NCBI RefSeq assembly: GCF_036231905.1
Contig: NZ_JAZARE010000002.1
Coordinates: 1 to 64,000 of the forward strand
From: CAMLIZ01 sp036231905
GTDB taxonomy: Bacteria; Pseudomonadota; Gammaproteobacteria; Burkholderiales; Burkholderiaceae_C
Direction: 5' to 3'
Length of the DNA stretch: 64,000 nucleotides
The notes under the pieces: generated by a model
Seen by the model: only the letters and a program-made list of their open reading frames with translations
Database searches by the model: none
Told to the model about the DNA's origin: nothing
In this document: positions 1 through 9,456 of the stretch, one piece after another
Position numbering within the stretch: the first letter of the stretch is position 1
Layout of the letters: each line of letters starts with the position of its first letter
Position numbers and translations under genes: made by a program

Positions 1-102
1 CGTTGCCCGCTCGTTGCGTGGCCCGCCACGCGGCCTCGCGGGCGCCTTGCCTGGCACCCCAACTCGCCCCGGCGCGGGCCCTTCCCTCTGCCGCCCAGAC
101 TC
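1..102. other. left edge, no gene seen
   Basis: GC-rich stretch before the first gene. I see no open frame with a start signal, no hairpin with a T-run and no RNA gene. It may be the tail of something cut by the window edge. Confidence 0.4.
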
Positions 103-606
103 CTACGAAGCCGGCCTGGCGCCGAACAGCGCCCGGCGCCGGGCCAGGCTGTCAGCCGGCCACATGAGCTTGCTGTCGTAGTACTCGGGCACCGCCGGGG
201 TGCCTGGGGGCAGCACCACCCAAGGCTGCTTGCTCATCGTGTAGATGTGGATGTCCGGCGGCAGGCGATCGGGCTGCTCCAGGGTGCCTACACGCACGAA
301 GCGCACCTTGTCGCCGCCACCGCCGTAGTTGCTCCACAGCGCAATGCGGCAGCACGGGCAGCGCGCGATGCGCTGGCCCTTGCCGCTTTCCGAGGGCGTG
401 TCCACCGCTTCCGGCTCGCCCGCCAACAGCAGCACGCGGTCGCTCTCGATCAGGGCGTTCAACGCGAACGCCGTGCCGGTCTCGCGCTGGCACCAGCGGC
501 AATGGCAGCAGTGCACGAACAACGGGGCGCTGGTCATGCGGTAGCGCACCGTGCCGCAGGTGCAGCGGCCCTCGTGCACCGGCTCCGAGATCGTTGGTTC
601 GACCAT
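103..606 (-). CDS. GFA/CENP-V fold zinc protein
   Basis: Member of the glutathione-dependent formaldehyde-activating (GFA) family, which binds zinc through clustered cysteines. Visible are an N-terminal CTCG motif followed by TVRY, a central CCHCRWC cluster and a later CPCC motif before a conserved Trp. Length (about 167 residues) is usual for the family. Two ATGs lie six bases apart. A GGGAG Shine-Dalgarno sequence touches the upstream one (612) and sits six bases before the one chosen here, so 606 is preferred. Most family members have no proven substrate, so formaldehyde detoxification should not be assumed. It is transcribed away from the receiver gene to its right. Confidence 0.85.
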   Translation of the reverse strand: MVEPTISEPVHEGRCTCGTVRYRMTSAPLFVHCCHCRWCQRETGTAFALNALIESDRVLLLAGEPEAVDTPSESGKGQRIARCPCCRIALWSNYGGGGDKVRFVRVGTLEQPDRLPPDIHIYTMSKQPWVVLPPGTPAVPEYYDSKLMWPADSLARRRALFGARPAS

Positions 607-777
607 CGCCATCTCCCGCAGTCAAGACGCCGCAGCTTACTGCGCCCACCCCTTTGGGGGTGCCCCCGCCTCCCCCATCAGTGGGCCCCTCGCACACCCC
701 TCATGGGGTTTCGAGGCGGAGCGTGGCTGCCTAGCATTCCCTCCATACCAATAAACGACTTTCGAGAGGACCGACGA
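607..777. other. divergent intergenic region with GC-rich hairpins
   Basis: Spacer between two divergent genes. It contains C-run/G-run stem-loops (about 648-670) of the kind scattered through Burkholderiales intergenic DNA, and an AGAGGA ribosome binding site just before the GTG at 778. I see no clear -35/-10 pair. Confidence 0.4.
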
Positions 778-1176
778 GTGGACATCCTTCTGATCTCCGA
801 TCAGCCCCTGACCGTGCTCGCCCTGCGGGCCGTGCTCAGCCGGCACCAGCCCGTGGCCAACGTGGTGGACGCCACGCACATGGCCGAAGCCATGACCCTG
901 CTCAACGGCAAGCACAGCTTCGGCCTGCTGGTGCTGGACCTGGACACCCACGGCGTGCGGGCGGTGAGCACCACCGCGCTGCTGCGCGAGATGTGGCCGC
1001 ACATCCCGATGGCCCTGCTGGCTTCCAGCGAATGCGACTCCACCATCGTCCGCTCGGTGGACCTCGGCGTGAGCGGCTACGTGCTCAAGACCGCCGACAC
1101 CGACACCCTGCGCCAGGCCTTCAAGCAGATGCTGGCCGGGAACGTGTACATGCCCGAGTTCTCGCTCGAGGCCTGA
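778..1176 (+). CDS. receiver-only response regulator
   Basis: A receiver (REC) domain of about 132 residues with no output domain. It starts at GTG after an AGAGGA box. The frame is open further upstream, but only as antisense to the preceding gene. Visible REC landmarks are the N-terminal LLISDQ strand with one acidic residue, the phosphoacceptor in LLVLDLD, the Ser switch residue in LLASS and the Lys in GYVLKTAD. The REC type resembles the NarL/FixJ class, which normally carries a LuxR-type HTH; here the chain stops after the REC fold. It may act by protein contact or be a shortened NarL-like regulator. A small protein follows after 14 bases, probably in the same transcript. Confidence 0.75.
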   Translation: MDILLISDQPLTVLALRAVLSRHQPVANVVDATHMAEAMTLLNGKHSFGLLVLDLDTHGVRAVSTTALLREMWPHIPMALLASSECDSTIVRSVDLGVSGYVLKTADTDTLRQAFKQMLAGNVYMPEFSLEA

Positions 1177-1190
1177 ACAAGGAGACCGAG

Positions 1191-1439
1191 ATGCACTTCG
1201 ACGAACGCAACGAAGGGGACTACCGCATCTACGCCGGCGCGCTGGAAGCCAAGGGCGGCTATGTGGCGGCGGTGGTGGTGAGCCGGCTGCGCGGCGTGCA
1301 GAACGCCCCCCGCGAGGCCTTCCGCGATACCGCGATGTCCGGTGGCCACCGCTGGAATTCGCCCTTCGAGGCCCTGTCCTATGCGGTGAAGCAGGCGCAG
1401 GAAATCATCCGCAAGGAGCCGCAGAAGCTCGGCTGCTGA
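1191..1439 (+). CDS. small uncharacterised protein (82 aa)
   Basis: Not recognised as a named family. An AAGGAG Shine-Dalgarno sequence precedes the ATG by seven bases, and the gene follows the receiver gene closely, so it is probably real and co-transcribed. The predicted chain is a two-strand N-terminal part (YRIYAGALEAKGGYVAAVVV) followed by an Ala-rich helix (FEALSYAVKQAQEII). That plan of a short beta-hairpin plus one helix recurs in the start-less fragment at 36158-36415, suggesting a loose family of small cytosolic proteins. No membrane segment, signal peptide or metal motif is present. Confidence 0.65.
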   Translation: MHFDERNEGDYRIYAGALEAKGGYVAAVVVSRLRGVQNAPREAFRDTAMSGGHRWNSPFEALSYAVKQAQEIIRKEPQKLGC

Positions 1440-1462
1440 GGCCGCCGCTGCACAATGACGGC

Positions 1463-1942
1463 ATGGTCGCCCATGCCGTCACCTTGCGCCTGGCCCGTGC
1501 CGACGACGTGCAGGCTCTGGCCGCGATGTCGCGCGACCTGATCGAGGCCGGCCTGGGCTGGCGCTATTCGCCCCAGCGCATGCACCGCCTCATGGCCGAC
1601 CGCGACACCGTGGTGCTGGTGGCCTGCGACACGGCCGCGGTGCAGGGTTTTGCCGTCATGCAGTTCGGTGACCAGCGGGCGCACCTGGTGCTGCTGTGCG
1701 TGCAGCCGGGCCTGCGCCGGGCTGGCGTTGGCCGGCGCCTGCTGCACTGGCTGCTGCAGTCGGCCGACGTGGCGGGCATCGAATCCGTGCACCTGGAGCT
1801 GCGTGCCGACAACGATGCGGCACTGGCGTTCTACCGCCGCATGGCGTTCACCGAGACCGGCCAGGTGCCCGGCTACTACGGCGGCCAGATCGCCGCGCGC
1901 CGCATGGTGCGCCGGCTGCGCCAGGCGGCTTCCTCGCCCTGA
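1463..1942 (+). CDS. GNAT-family N-acetyltransferase
   Basis: Acetyl-CoA-dependent N-acetyltransferase of the GNAT fold, 159 residues. The acetyl-CoA binding motif A is visible as the strand HLVLLCVQPGLRRAGVGRRL (R-x-x-G-x-G/A type), followed by the helix LLHWLLQSA. Motif B appears near the end as ELRADNDAALAFYRRMAF, the usual 'N-x-A-x-x-F-Y-x-x-x-G/A-F' signature of RimI-like enzymes. The substrate (a protein N-terminus, an amine or an antibiotic) cannot be read from the sequence. The gene lies 23 bases after the preceding small gene. The σ54-promoter region begins directly after its stop. Confidence 0.85.
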   Translation: MVAHAVTLRLARADDVQALAAMSRDLIEAGLGWRYSPQRMHRLMADRDTVVLVACDTAAVQGFAVMQFGDQRAHLVLLCVQPGLRRAGVGRRLLHWLLQSADVAGIESVHLELRADNDAALAFYRRMAFTETGQVPGYYGGQIAARRMVRRLRQAASSP

Positions 1943-1944
1943 GC

Positions 1945-1969
1945 GAAGTGTCCGCTAGCGAGACACTTC
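1945..1969. promoter_or_regulatory. candidate upstream activator site (palindrome)
   Basis: A perfect 8-bp inverted repeat, GAAGTGTC at 1945-1952 and GACACTTC at 1962-1969, with a 9-base centre that itself contains GCTAGC. It begins just after the GNAT gene and ends about 117 bp before the σ54 -24 element, a normal distance for an enhancer-type site. No T-run follows, so it is unlikely to be a terminator. Further GAGAC half-sites occur at 1988-1992 and 2011-2015. That the activator encoded at 7912-9444 binds here is an inference. Confidence 0.5.
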
Positions 1970-2085
1970 AGGGACAACCCTGAGCGTGAGACGGACAAAT
2001 TCCAGAAAGCGAGACAGCTGGTAGAAACCCGGCAAACTGCCGCTTTTCCTTTGTGCCACAAGCACTTGGGCACCGCACCAAGATG

Positions 2086-2100
2086 TGGCACGCCCCTTGC
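2086..2100 (+). promoter_or_regulatory. σ54 (RpoN) -24/-12 promoter
   Basis: TGGCACGCCCCTTGC matches the RpoN consensus (TGGCAC-N5-TTGC) at every invariant position, including the GG and GC pairs at standard spacing. It lies 58 bases before the GTG start of the first gene of an operon that itself encodes a σ54-dependent activator. Confidence 0.85.
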
Positions 2101-2158
2101 GCTAGCGTTTGTCTCGTCGCAGCCCGATGGCCGGCGAGACACCCACAAAGGAGACAAG

Positions 2159-3274
2159 GTGCACAAGCTCTGGATCGCCGTCGTGCCCTGGCTGCTGGCC
2201 AGCGCATGCGCCCGCGCCGATGTGCTCGTGGGCCAGGTGGCGCCGCTGTCAGGGGTGCTGGCCAGCACCGGCAAGCAGATGGTGCTGGGCGGCAAGGTGC
2301 TGTTCGACGCGGTCAATGCCCAGGGCGGCGTGCACGGCCAGAAGATCCGCACCGTGGTGGCTGACGATGGCTACAAGGTCGACGAGACATTGCGCCTCAC
2401 GCGGGAGATGGTGGCCGACCCGCAGGTGCTGGCGCTGTTCGGATTTGCCGGCACCGCCAACGTCGGCAAGCTGCTGCAGGAGAAGGTGCTGGAGCAGGCC
2501 GGTATTGCGCTGGTGGCCCCCTACACCGGCGGCGAACCGCTGCGCACGCCCTTCAACCCCTGGATCTTCCATGTGCGCGCCGGTTATGCCGACGAGGCCG
2601 AACACATGGTCAAGCAGCTCACGGCGCAAGGCATACGCCGCGTGGCAGTGCTCTACCAGAACGACGCCTTCGGCCAGGCCGGCCTGGCCGGCGTGCAGGC
2701 GGCCCTGGCCCGGCGCCAGCTCAAGGTGGCGGCTGCCGCCTCGTACGAGCGCAACACCGACGAGGTGGCAGCCGCGGTGGACAGCATCCAGAAGGCCGAC
2801 GCCCAGGCGGTGATCATGGTCGCCGTGAACAAACCTGCGGCGGCCTTTGTCAAGCGCTACCGCAACGGGGGCGGCGGCCAGATCTTCAGCATCTCGGTGG
2901 TGGACCCGGCGGAACTCGTGCGCCTGGGCGGCATCGACGCCGTGCGCGGGCTGGGCATCAGCCAGGTGGTGCCCTACCCCTACCAGCCGCTGCTGCCGGC
3001 GGTGCGCGAGTTCCACCAGCTGATGAAGCAGTTCGCACCCGGCGCGGCGATCAACTACACCAACTTCGAGGAATTCCTCGGCGCCAAGGTGCTGGTGGAG
3101 GCCCTGCGCCGCGCCGGCCCCAAGCCCACACGCGCAGCCGTGATCAAGGCACTGGAATCGTTGCGCGCCTACGACCTGGGCGGCCTGACCGTGAGCTTCT
3201 CGCCCGACAACCGCATCGGCTCTCGCTTCGTCGAGGTGACCGTCATCAACTCATCCGGAAAGTTGCTGAAGTGA
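2159..3274 (+). CDS. HAAT-type ABC transporter substrate-binding protein (first)
   Basis: Periplasmic binding protein of the branched-chain amino acid/amide (HAAT, LivJ-like) family, about 371 residues. It starts at GTG with AAAGGAG five bases upstream. The N-terminus is a short signal peptide ending near SACARA, followed by VGQVAPLSGVLASTGKQM, the usual start of a type I binding fold. An FGFAGTANV stretch and the pocket segment APYTGGEPLRTPF are visible. The ligand cannot be deduced. It is the first gene behind the σ54 promoter and its stop overlaps the start of livG (GTGA). A second binding protein is encoded three genes later. Confidence 0.88.
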   Translation: MHKLWIAVVPWLLASACARADVLVGQVAPLSGVLASTGKQMVLGGKVLFDAVNAQGGVHGQKIRTVVADDGYKVDETLRLTREMVADPQVLALFGFAGTANVGKLLQEKVLEQAGIALVAPYTGGEPLRTPFNPWIFHVRAGYADEAEHMVKQLTAQGIRRVAVLYQNDAFGQAGLAGVQAALARRQLKVAAAASYERNTDEVAAAVDSIQKADAQAVIMVAVNKPAAAFVKRYRNGGGGQIFSISVVDPAELVRLGGIDAVRGLGISQVVPYPYQPLLPAVREFHQLMKQFAPGAAINYTNFEEFLGAKVLVEALRRAGPKPTRAAVIKALESLRAYDLGGLTVSFSPDNRIGSRFVEVTVINSSGKLLK

Positions 3275-4041
3275 CCGCACCCCTGCTGGCCGCACGCGGC
3301 CTCACCAAGGAATTCAAGGGCTTCACCGCGGTGAACGCGGTGGACCTGGACGTGCTGCCCGGCACCATCCATGCCCTCATCGGGCCGAATGGCGCGGGCA
3401 AGACCACCTGCTTCAACCTGCTCACCAAGTTCCTCACGCCCACCTCGGGCACCATCCAGTTCAAGGGTGAGGACATCACGCGCGAAGCGCCGGCGCAGAT
3501 TGCGCGCCGCGGCATCATCCGCTCGTTCCAGATCTCGGCCGTGTTCCCCCACCTCACGGTGCTGGAGAACGTGCGCATCGGCCTGCAGCGCCAGCTGGGC
3601 ACCTCCTTCCACTTCTGGCGCAGCGAACGCACGCTGCACACGCTGAACGAGCGCGCCCACGCGCTGCTGCAGGAGGTGGACCTGGCCAGCTATGCGGACA
3701 CGCTGACCGTGAACCTGGCCTATGGCCGCAAGCGCGCGCTGGAGATTGCCACCACGCTGGCCATGCAGCCCGAGCTCATGCTGCTGGACGAGCCCACGCA
3801 AGGCATGGGCATGGAGGACGTGGACCGCATCCGCCAGCTGATCAAGAAGGTGTCCGCACGCTGCACCGTGCTGATGGTGGAGCACAACATGAGCGTGGTC
3901 TCCAGCATCGCCGACACCATCACCGTGCTGGCGCGCGGCGCCAAGCTCGCCGAAGGCCCGTATGCCGAGGTGTCAAAAAATCCCGCGGTGATCGAGGCCT
4001 ATATGGGCAGCGCCAGCACCGAACTCGTGGGAGCGCATTGA
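3271..4041 (+). CDS. livG: HAAT ABC transporter ATPase, LivG type
   Basis: Cytoplasmic ATP-binding subunit, 256 residues, paired with LivF. Walker A is GPNGAGKTT (about residues 38-46) and Walker B is LMLLDEPTQG with the catalytic Glu. The H-loop is in VEHNM. The signature motif is degenerate (LAYGRKR instead of LSGGQ), which is usual for LivG subunits and not a defect. It overlaps the preceding gene by four bases and is followed after one base by livF, so the two ATPases are translationally coupled. It starts with GTG. Confidence 0.93.
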   Translation: MTAPLLAARGLTKEFKGFTAVNAVDLDVLPGTIHALIGPNGAGKTTCFNLLTKFLTPTSGTIQFKGEDITREAPAQIARRGIIRSFQISAVFPHLTVLENVRIGLQRQLGTSFHFWRSERTLHTLNERAHALLQEVDLASYADTLTVNLAYGRKRALEIATTLAMQPELMLLDEPTQGMGMEDVDRIRQLIKKVSARCTVLMVEHNMSVVSSIADTITVLARGAKLAEGPYAEVSKNPAVIEAYMGSASTELVGAH

Positions 4042-4042
4042 G

Positions 4043-4744
4043 ATGGCGGCATTCCTCGAAGTGCGTGACCTGCACGCCTGGTACGGTGAGTCACATGTGC
4101 TGCATGGCGTGAACTTCAGCGTCAACGAAGGCGAAGTGGTCACCCTGCTCGGCCGCAATGGCGCCGGCCGCACCAGCACCCTGCGCGCGATCATGGGCCT
4201 GACCGGCTCGCGCAAGGGCTCCATCCGCGTGATGGGCACCGAAACCATCGGCCTGCCCACCCACCGCATCGCACGCCTGGGCCTGGGTTATTGCCCCGAG
4301 GAGCGTGGCATCTTCTCCAGCCTGTCGGCCCACGAGAACCTGCTGCTGCCGCCCACGCTGAAACCCGGCGGCATGCCGCTGGAACAGATCCACGCGATGT
4401 TCCCCAACCTGCGCGAGCGCGCCAGCAGCCAGGGCACGCGCCTGTCCGGCGGCGAGCAGCAGATGCTGGCGGTGGCGCGCATCCTGCGCACCGGCGCCAA
4501 GCTGCTGCTGCTGGACGAGATCTCCGAGGGCCTGGCGCCGGTGATCGTGCAGAAGCTCGCCGAGATGGTGAAGACCTTGCGCCAGCAGGGCTACACCGTG
4601 GTGATGGTGGAGCAGAACTTCCGCTTCGCCGCCCCGCTGGCCGACCGCTTCCTCGTGATGGAGCACGGCGTCATCACCCAGGAGTTCACCCAGGCGCAAC
4701 TGCCCGAGCGCCTGGAACAGCTGCAGAAAACACTCGGGGTCTGA
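4043..4744 (+). CDS. livF: HAAT ABC transporter ATPase, LivF type, with variant Walker A
   Basis: Second ATPase of the transporter, 233 residues, usual LivF length. The signature RLSGGEQQML is intact, Walker B is LLLLDEISEG (Ile in place of the common Pro) and the end of the chain keeps VEQNF as the H-loop region, Gln replacing His as is common in LivF. The striking point is Walker A: GRNGAGRTS, with Arg43 (CGC) where the phosphate-binding Lys is expected. Either this subunit binds ATP differently or one of the two sites of the LivG/LivF dimer is weak. The rest of the gene shows no decay. Confidence 0.9.
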   Translation: MAAFLEVRDLHAWYGESHVLHGVNFSVNEGEVVTLLGRNGAGRTSTLRAIMGLTGSRKGSIRVMGTETIGLPTHRIARLGLGYCPEERGIFSSLSAHENLLLPPTLKPGGMPLEQIHAMFPNLRERASSQGTRLSGGEQQMLAVARILRTGAKLLLLDEISEGLAPVIVQKLAEMVKTLRQQGYTVVMVEQNFRFAAPLADRFLVMEHGVITQEFTQAQLPERLEQLQKTLGV

Positions 4745-4777
4745 ACCCCTCTTTCTTACGTTCCCATAGGAGACATG

Positions 4778-5983
4778 ATGAAACTCAAGACCATTGCCGC
4801 CGCCTCCGCCCTTGGCCTGGCGGCCCTGTCCAGCGCCCAGGCCCAGGTGTCGGGCGACGTGATCCGCATCGGCTTCATCACCGACATGTCGGGCCTGTAT
4901 TCCGACATCGACGGCCCGGCCGGCGCCGAAGCGATCCGCATGGCGATTGCCGACATGGGCGGTGCCGTCAACGGCAAGAAGGTGGAGCTGATCGTGGCCG
5001 ACCACCAGAACAAGGCCGACGTGGCCGGCGCCAAGGCGCGCGAGTGGTTCGACACCCAGGGTGTGGACCTGCTGATCGGCGGCACCAACTCCGGCACCAG
5101 CCTGGCAATGGCCAAGGTAGCGGCCGAGAAGAAGAAGCCCTTCATCGCCGTGGGCGCAGGCACCTCCGCGCTCACCAACGAACAGTGTTCGCCCTACACC
5201 ATCCACTGGGCGTACGACACCATGGCGCTGGCCAAGGGCACGGGCGGTGCGGTGGTGCGCGCCGGCGGCAAGAGCTGGTTCTTCCTGACCGCCGACTATG
5301 CTTTTGGCCAGGCGCTGCAGAACGACACCTCCAACGTGGTCAAGGCCGCGGGCGGCAGCGTTGTCGGTGCCGTGCGCCACCCCCTGGCCGCGAGCGACTT
5401 CTCCTCCTTCCTGCTGCAGGCGCAAAGCAGCAAGGCGCAGATCCTCGGCCTGGCCAACGCCGGCGGCGACACCATCAACGCCATCAAGGCGGCCAATGAA
5501 TTCGGCGTCACCAAGGGCATGAAGCTGGCGGGGCTGCTGGTCTTCATCAACGACATCCACTCCCTCGGCCTGAAGACCACGCAGGGCATGTACCTCACCG
5601 ACAGCTGGTACTGGAACAAGGACGCGGAAACCCGTGCCTGGAGCCGCAAGTTCTTCGAGAAGATCAAGCGCATGCCGTCGTCGCTGCAGGCGGCCGACTA
5701 CTCGGTGGCGCTGAACTACCTCAACGCCGTGAAGGCCACCGGCTCGGACGACGGCGACAAGGTGCTGGATCACCTGCGCAAGAGCAAGGTCAACGACGTG
5801 TTTGCCAAGAACGGCACCATCCGCCCCGACGGCCGCATGGTGCACGACATGTACCTCATGCAGGTGAAGACGCCGGCCGAGTCCACCGAGCCGTGGGACT
5901 ACTACAAGGTGGCCGAGACCATCAAGGGCGATGCGGCCTTCACCACGAAGGCGGAGTCCAAATGCGCCGCCTGGAAGCAGTGA
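4778..5983 (+). CDS. HAAT-type ABC transporter substrate-binding protein (second)
   Basis: Periplasmic binding protein of about 401 residues with a signal peptide ending at SSAQA. The mature part begins with IRIGFITDMSGLYSDIDG, the type I fold of Liv-like proteins. The segment GGTNSGTSLAM and the WAYDTMALAKG region follow, and two late Cys (EQCSPY and ESKCAAW) may form a disulfide. Two ATGs are adjacent; AGGAG lies five bases before the second (chosen) and two before the first. It sits between the ATPase and permease genes. It differs clearly from the first binding protein, so the operon may recognise two ligands. Confidence 0.9.
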   Translation: MKLKTIAAASALGLAALSSAQAQVSGDVIRIGFITDMSGLYSDIDGPAGAEAIRMAIADMGGAVNGKKVELIVADHQNKADVAGAKAREWFDTQGVDLLIGGTNSGTSLAMAKVAAEKKKPFIAVGAGTSALTNEQCSPYTIHWAYDTMALAKGTGGAVVRAGGKSWFFLTADYAFGQALQNDTSNVVKAAGGSVVGAVRHPLAASDFSSFLLQAQSSKAQILGLANAGGDTINAIKAANEFGVTKGMKLAGLLVFINDIHSLGLKTTQGMYLTDSWYWNKDAETRAWSRKFFEKIKRMPSSLQAADYSVALNYLNAVKATGSDDGDKVLDHLRKSKVNDVFAKNGTIRPDGRMVHDMYLMQVKTPAESTEPWDYYKVAETIKGDAAFTTKAESKCAAWKQ

Positions 5984-6010
5984 GCCCCCCAGCCGCGGGG
6001 TACCGCGTCT

Positions 6011-6028
6011 GACCCCCCGCGGGGGGTC
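6011..6028. repeat. GC-rich 18-bp perfect palindrome
   Basis: GACCCCCCGCGGGGGGTC between the second binding protein and livH, in a 108-base gap that is otherwise the longest inside the operon. Flanking sequence carries further CCGCGGGG-type inverted pieces. It looks like the short intergenic palindromes common in Burkholderiales. It could stabilise the upstream mRNA or lower downstream expression. No T-run follows. Confidence 0.6.
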
Positions 6029-6091
6029 GGGCGCGGCTTGGGGCGGCCCGGCGTTCGGGCCCGCCCCGTCTACAACCACCATCGGTTCCAC

Positions 6092-6979
6092 ATGACTGAG
6101 ATCTTCGGCATCCCCATCCAGGCCTTCCTGGGCCAGCTCCTGCTGGGGCTGGTCAACGGCTCGTTCTACGCGATGCTGAGCCTCGGCCTGGCGGTGATCT
6201 TCGGCCTGCTGGGCATCGTGAACTTCGCGCACGGCGCGCTCTACATGATCGGCGCCTACGTGGCCTGGGTCAGCCTGGAGAAGTTCGGCCTCAACTACTG
6301 GGCCGCGCTGGTGCTCGCACCGCTGGTGGTGGGCGCCCTGGGCGTGGTGATCGAGCGCACCCTGCTCAAGCACTTGTACAAGCTCGATCCGCTGTACGGC
6401 CTGCTGCTCACCTTCGGCCTGGCGCTCATCGCCGAGGGCCTGTTCCGCGAGCAGTTCGGCGTGTCGGGCCAGCAGTACCCGGTGCCCGAGCTGCTGCAAG
6501 GTGCCACCAACCTGGGCTTCATGGTGCTGCCCAACTACCGCGCCTGGGTGGTGGCCGCCTCGCTGGTGATCTGCCTGGGCACCTGGTTCCTGATCGAGAA
6601 GACGCCGCTGGGCGCCACCTTGCGCGCGGGCACCGAGAACCCGGCGCTGGTGCAGGCCTTCGGCATCAACGTGCCAGTGATGGTGATGTTCACCTATGCC
6701 GGCGGCGCCGCGCTGGCCGCGCTGGCCGGCGTGCTGGCCGCGCCGGTGATCCAGATCACGCCGCTCATGGGCAGCAACCTCATCATCGTGGTGTTCGCGG
6801 TGGTGGTCATCGGCGGCATGGGCTCCATCCTCGGCGCCATCCTCACCGGCCTGGGGCTGGGTGTGATCGAAGGGTTGACCAAGGTGTTCTATCCCGAGGC
6901 ATCCAACATCGTGGTATTCGTCATCATGGCCATCGTGCTGATGATCCGTCCCGCCGGCCTGTTCGGCCAGGAGCGCTGA
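6092..6979 (+). CDS. livH: HAAT ABC transporter permease, LivH type
   Basis: Inner-membrane permease, about 295 residues. The chosen ATG begins MTEIFGIPIQAFLGQLL; an earlier in-frame ATG would add only GC-repeat sequence. Hallmarks are GLVNGSFYAMLSLGLAVIFG in the first membrane segments, NFAHGALYMIGAY and the later GGMGSILGA loop, all typical of LivH. About eight hydrophobic segments are visible. The stop is directly followed by the ATG of livM. Confidence 0.93.
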   Translation: MTEIFGIPIQAFLGQLLLGLVNGSFYAMLSLGLAVIFGLLGIVNFAHGALYMIGAYVAWVSLEKFGLNYWAALVLAPLVVGALGVVIERTLLKHLYKLDPLYGLLLTFGLALIAEGLFREQFGVSGQQYPVPELLQGATNLGFMVLPNYRAWVVAASLVICLGTWFLIEKTPLGATLRAGTENPALVQAFGINVPVMVMFTYAGGAALAALAGVLAAPVIQITPLMGSNLIIVVFAVVVIGGMGSILGAILTGLGLGVIEGLTKVFYPEASNIVVFVIMAIVLMIRPAGLFGQER

Positions 6980-7911
6980 ATGAACCGCCATCAAGCCACC
7001 TGGCTGGCCGTGCTGGCCTTCCTGATCGCCGCTCCCTTCATCGGCATCTATCCCGTGTTCATGATGAAGGGGCTGGCGTTTGCGATCTTTGCCTGCGCCT
7101 TCAACCTGCTGCTGGGCTACACCGGCCTGCTGTCCTTCGGGCATGCGGCCTTCATGGGCTCGGCGGCGTATGCCACCGGCTGGCTGGTGCGCAGCGCGGG
7201 TTTCTCGCCCGAGCTGGGCATCCTGGCCGGTGTGGGGCTGGCCGCGCTGCTGGGCCTGGTGGTGGGGCTGATCGCCATCCGGCGCCAGGGCATCTACTTC
7301 GCGATGATCACACTGGCCATGGCGCAGATGGTGTACTTCGTCTGCCTGCAGGTGCCCTTCACCGGCGGCGAGGACGGCCTGCAGGGCGTGCCGCGCGGTC
7401 AGCTGTTCGGCCTGCTGCCGCTGGGCAACGACCTGGCGATGTACTTCTTCGTGCTGGTGGTCTTTGTCGCGGTGTTCCTCTTCATCATGCGCATCGTGCA
7501 CTCGCCCTACGGCCAGGTGCTCAAGGCCATCCGCGAGAACGAGCCGCGTGCCATCTCGCTGGGCTACGACGTGGACCGCTACAAGCTGCTCGCCTTTGTG
7601 CTGTCCACCGCCATCGCCGGCCTGGCCGGTGCGCTGAAGACGCTGATCCTCGGTTTTGCCACCTTGTCGGACGTGCACTGGTCGCTGTCGGGCGAAGTGG
7701 TGCTGATGACACTGCTCGGCGGCATGGGCACCTTCGCCGGCCCGGTGGTGGGCGCCTTCACCATCGTCGGCCTGCAGGACTTCCTGGCTGATCGGGTGGG
7801 CTCCTGGGTCACGGTCATCATCGGTGTCACTTTCGTGGTGTGCGTGATCGCCTTCCGCCGCGGCATCGTCGGCGAGCTGCTGCACCGGCTGCCGAACAAG
7901 AAGCCGGCCTG

Positions 7912-7912
<1 letters not shown>
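6980..7912 (+). CDS. livM: HAAT ABC transporter permease, LivM type
   Basis: Second inner-membrane permease, 310 residues. Visible hallmarks are NLLLGYTGLLSFGHAAFMG near the N-terminus, the central VGLIAIRRQGIYFAMITLA, the cytoplasmic coupling loop KAIRENEPRAISLGYD and the final GGMGTFAGPVVGA. The gene abuts livH with no spacer. Its TGA shares its last base with the ATG of the regulator gene, so expression of transporter and regulator is probably coupled. Confidence 0.93.
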
Positions 7913-9444
<1,532 letters not shown>

Positions 9445-9456
9445 GAGACCTTGTCC

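Noticed and set aside
1945..1969. Terminator for the GNAT gene
   Set aside because: The inverted repeat has no following T-run on the plus strand, and its position suits an activator site better.
3700..3760. Degenerate ABC signature in LivG (LAYGRKR)
   Set aside because: Relaxed signature motifs of this form are normal for LivG-type subunits, so it is not evidence of inactivity.
4091..7885. A 1264-residue open frame on the minus strand
   Set aside because: It is rich in His, Gln, Gly and Ala and runs antisense to four clear transporter genes. It has no domain and no ribosome binding site; it is open only because of GC-biased third positions.
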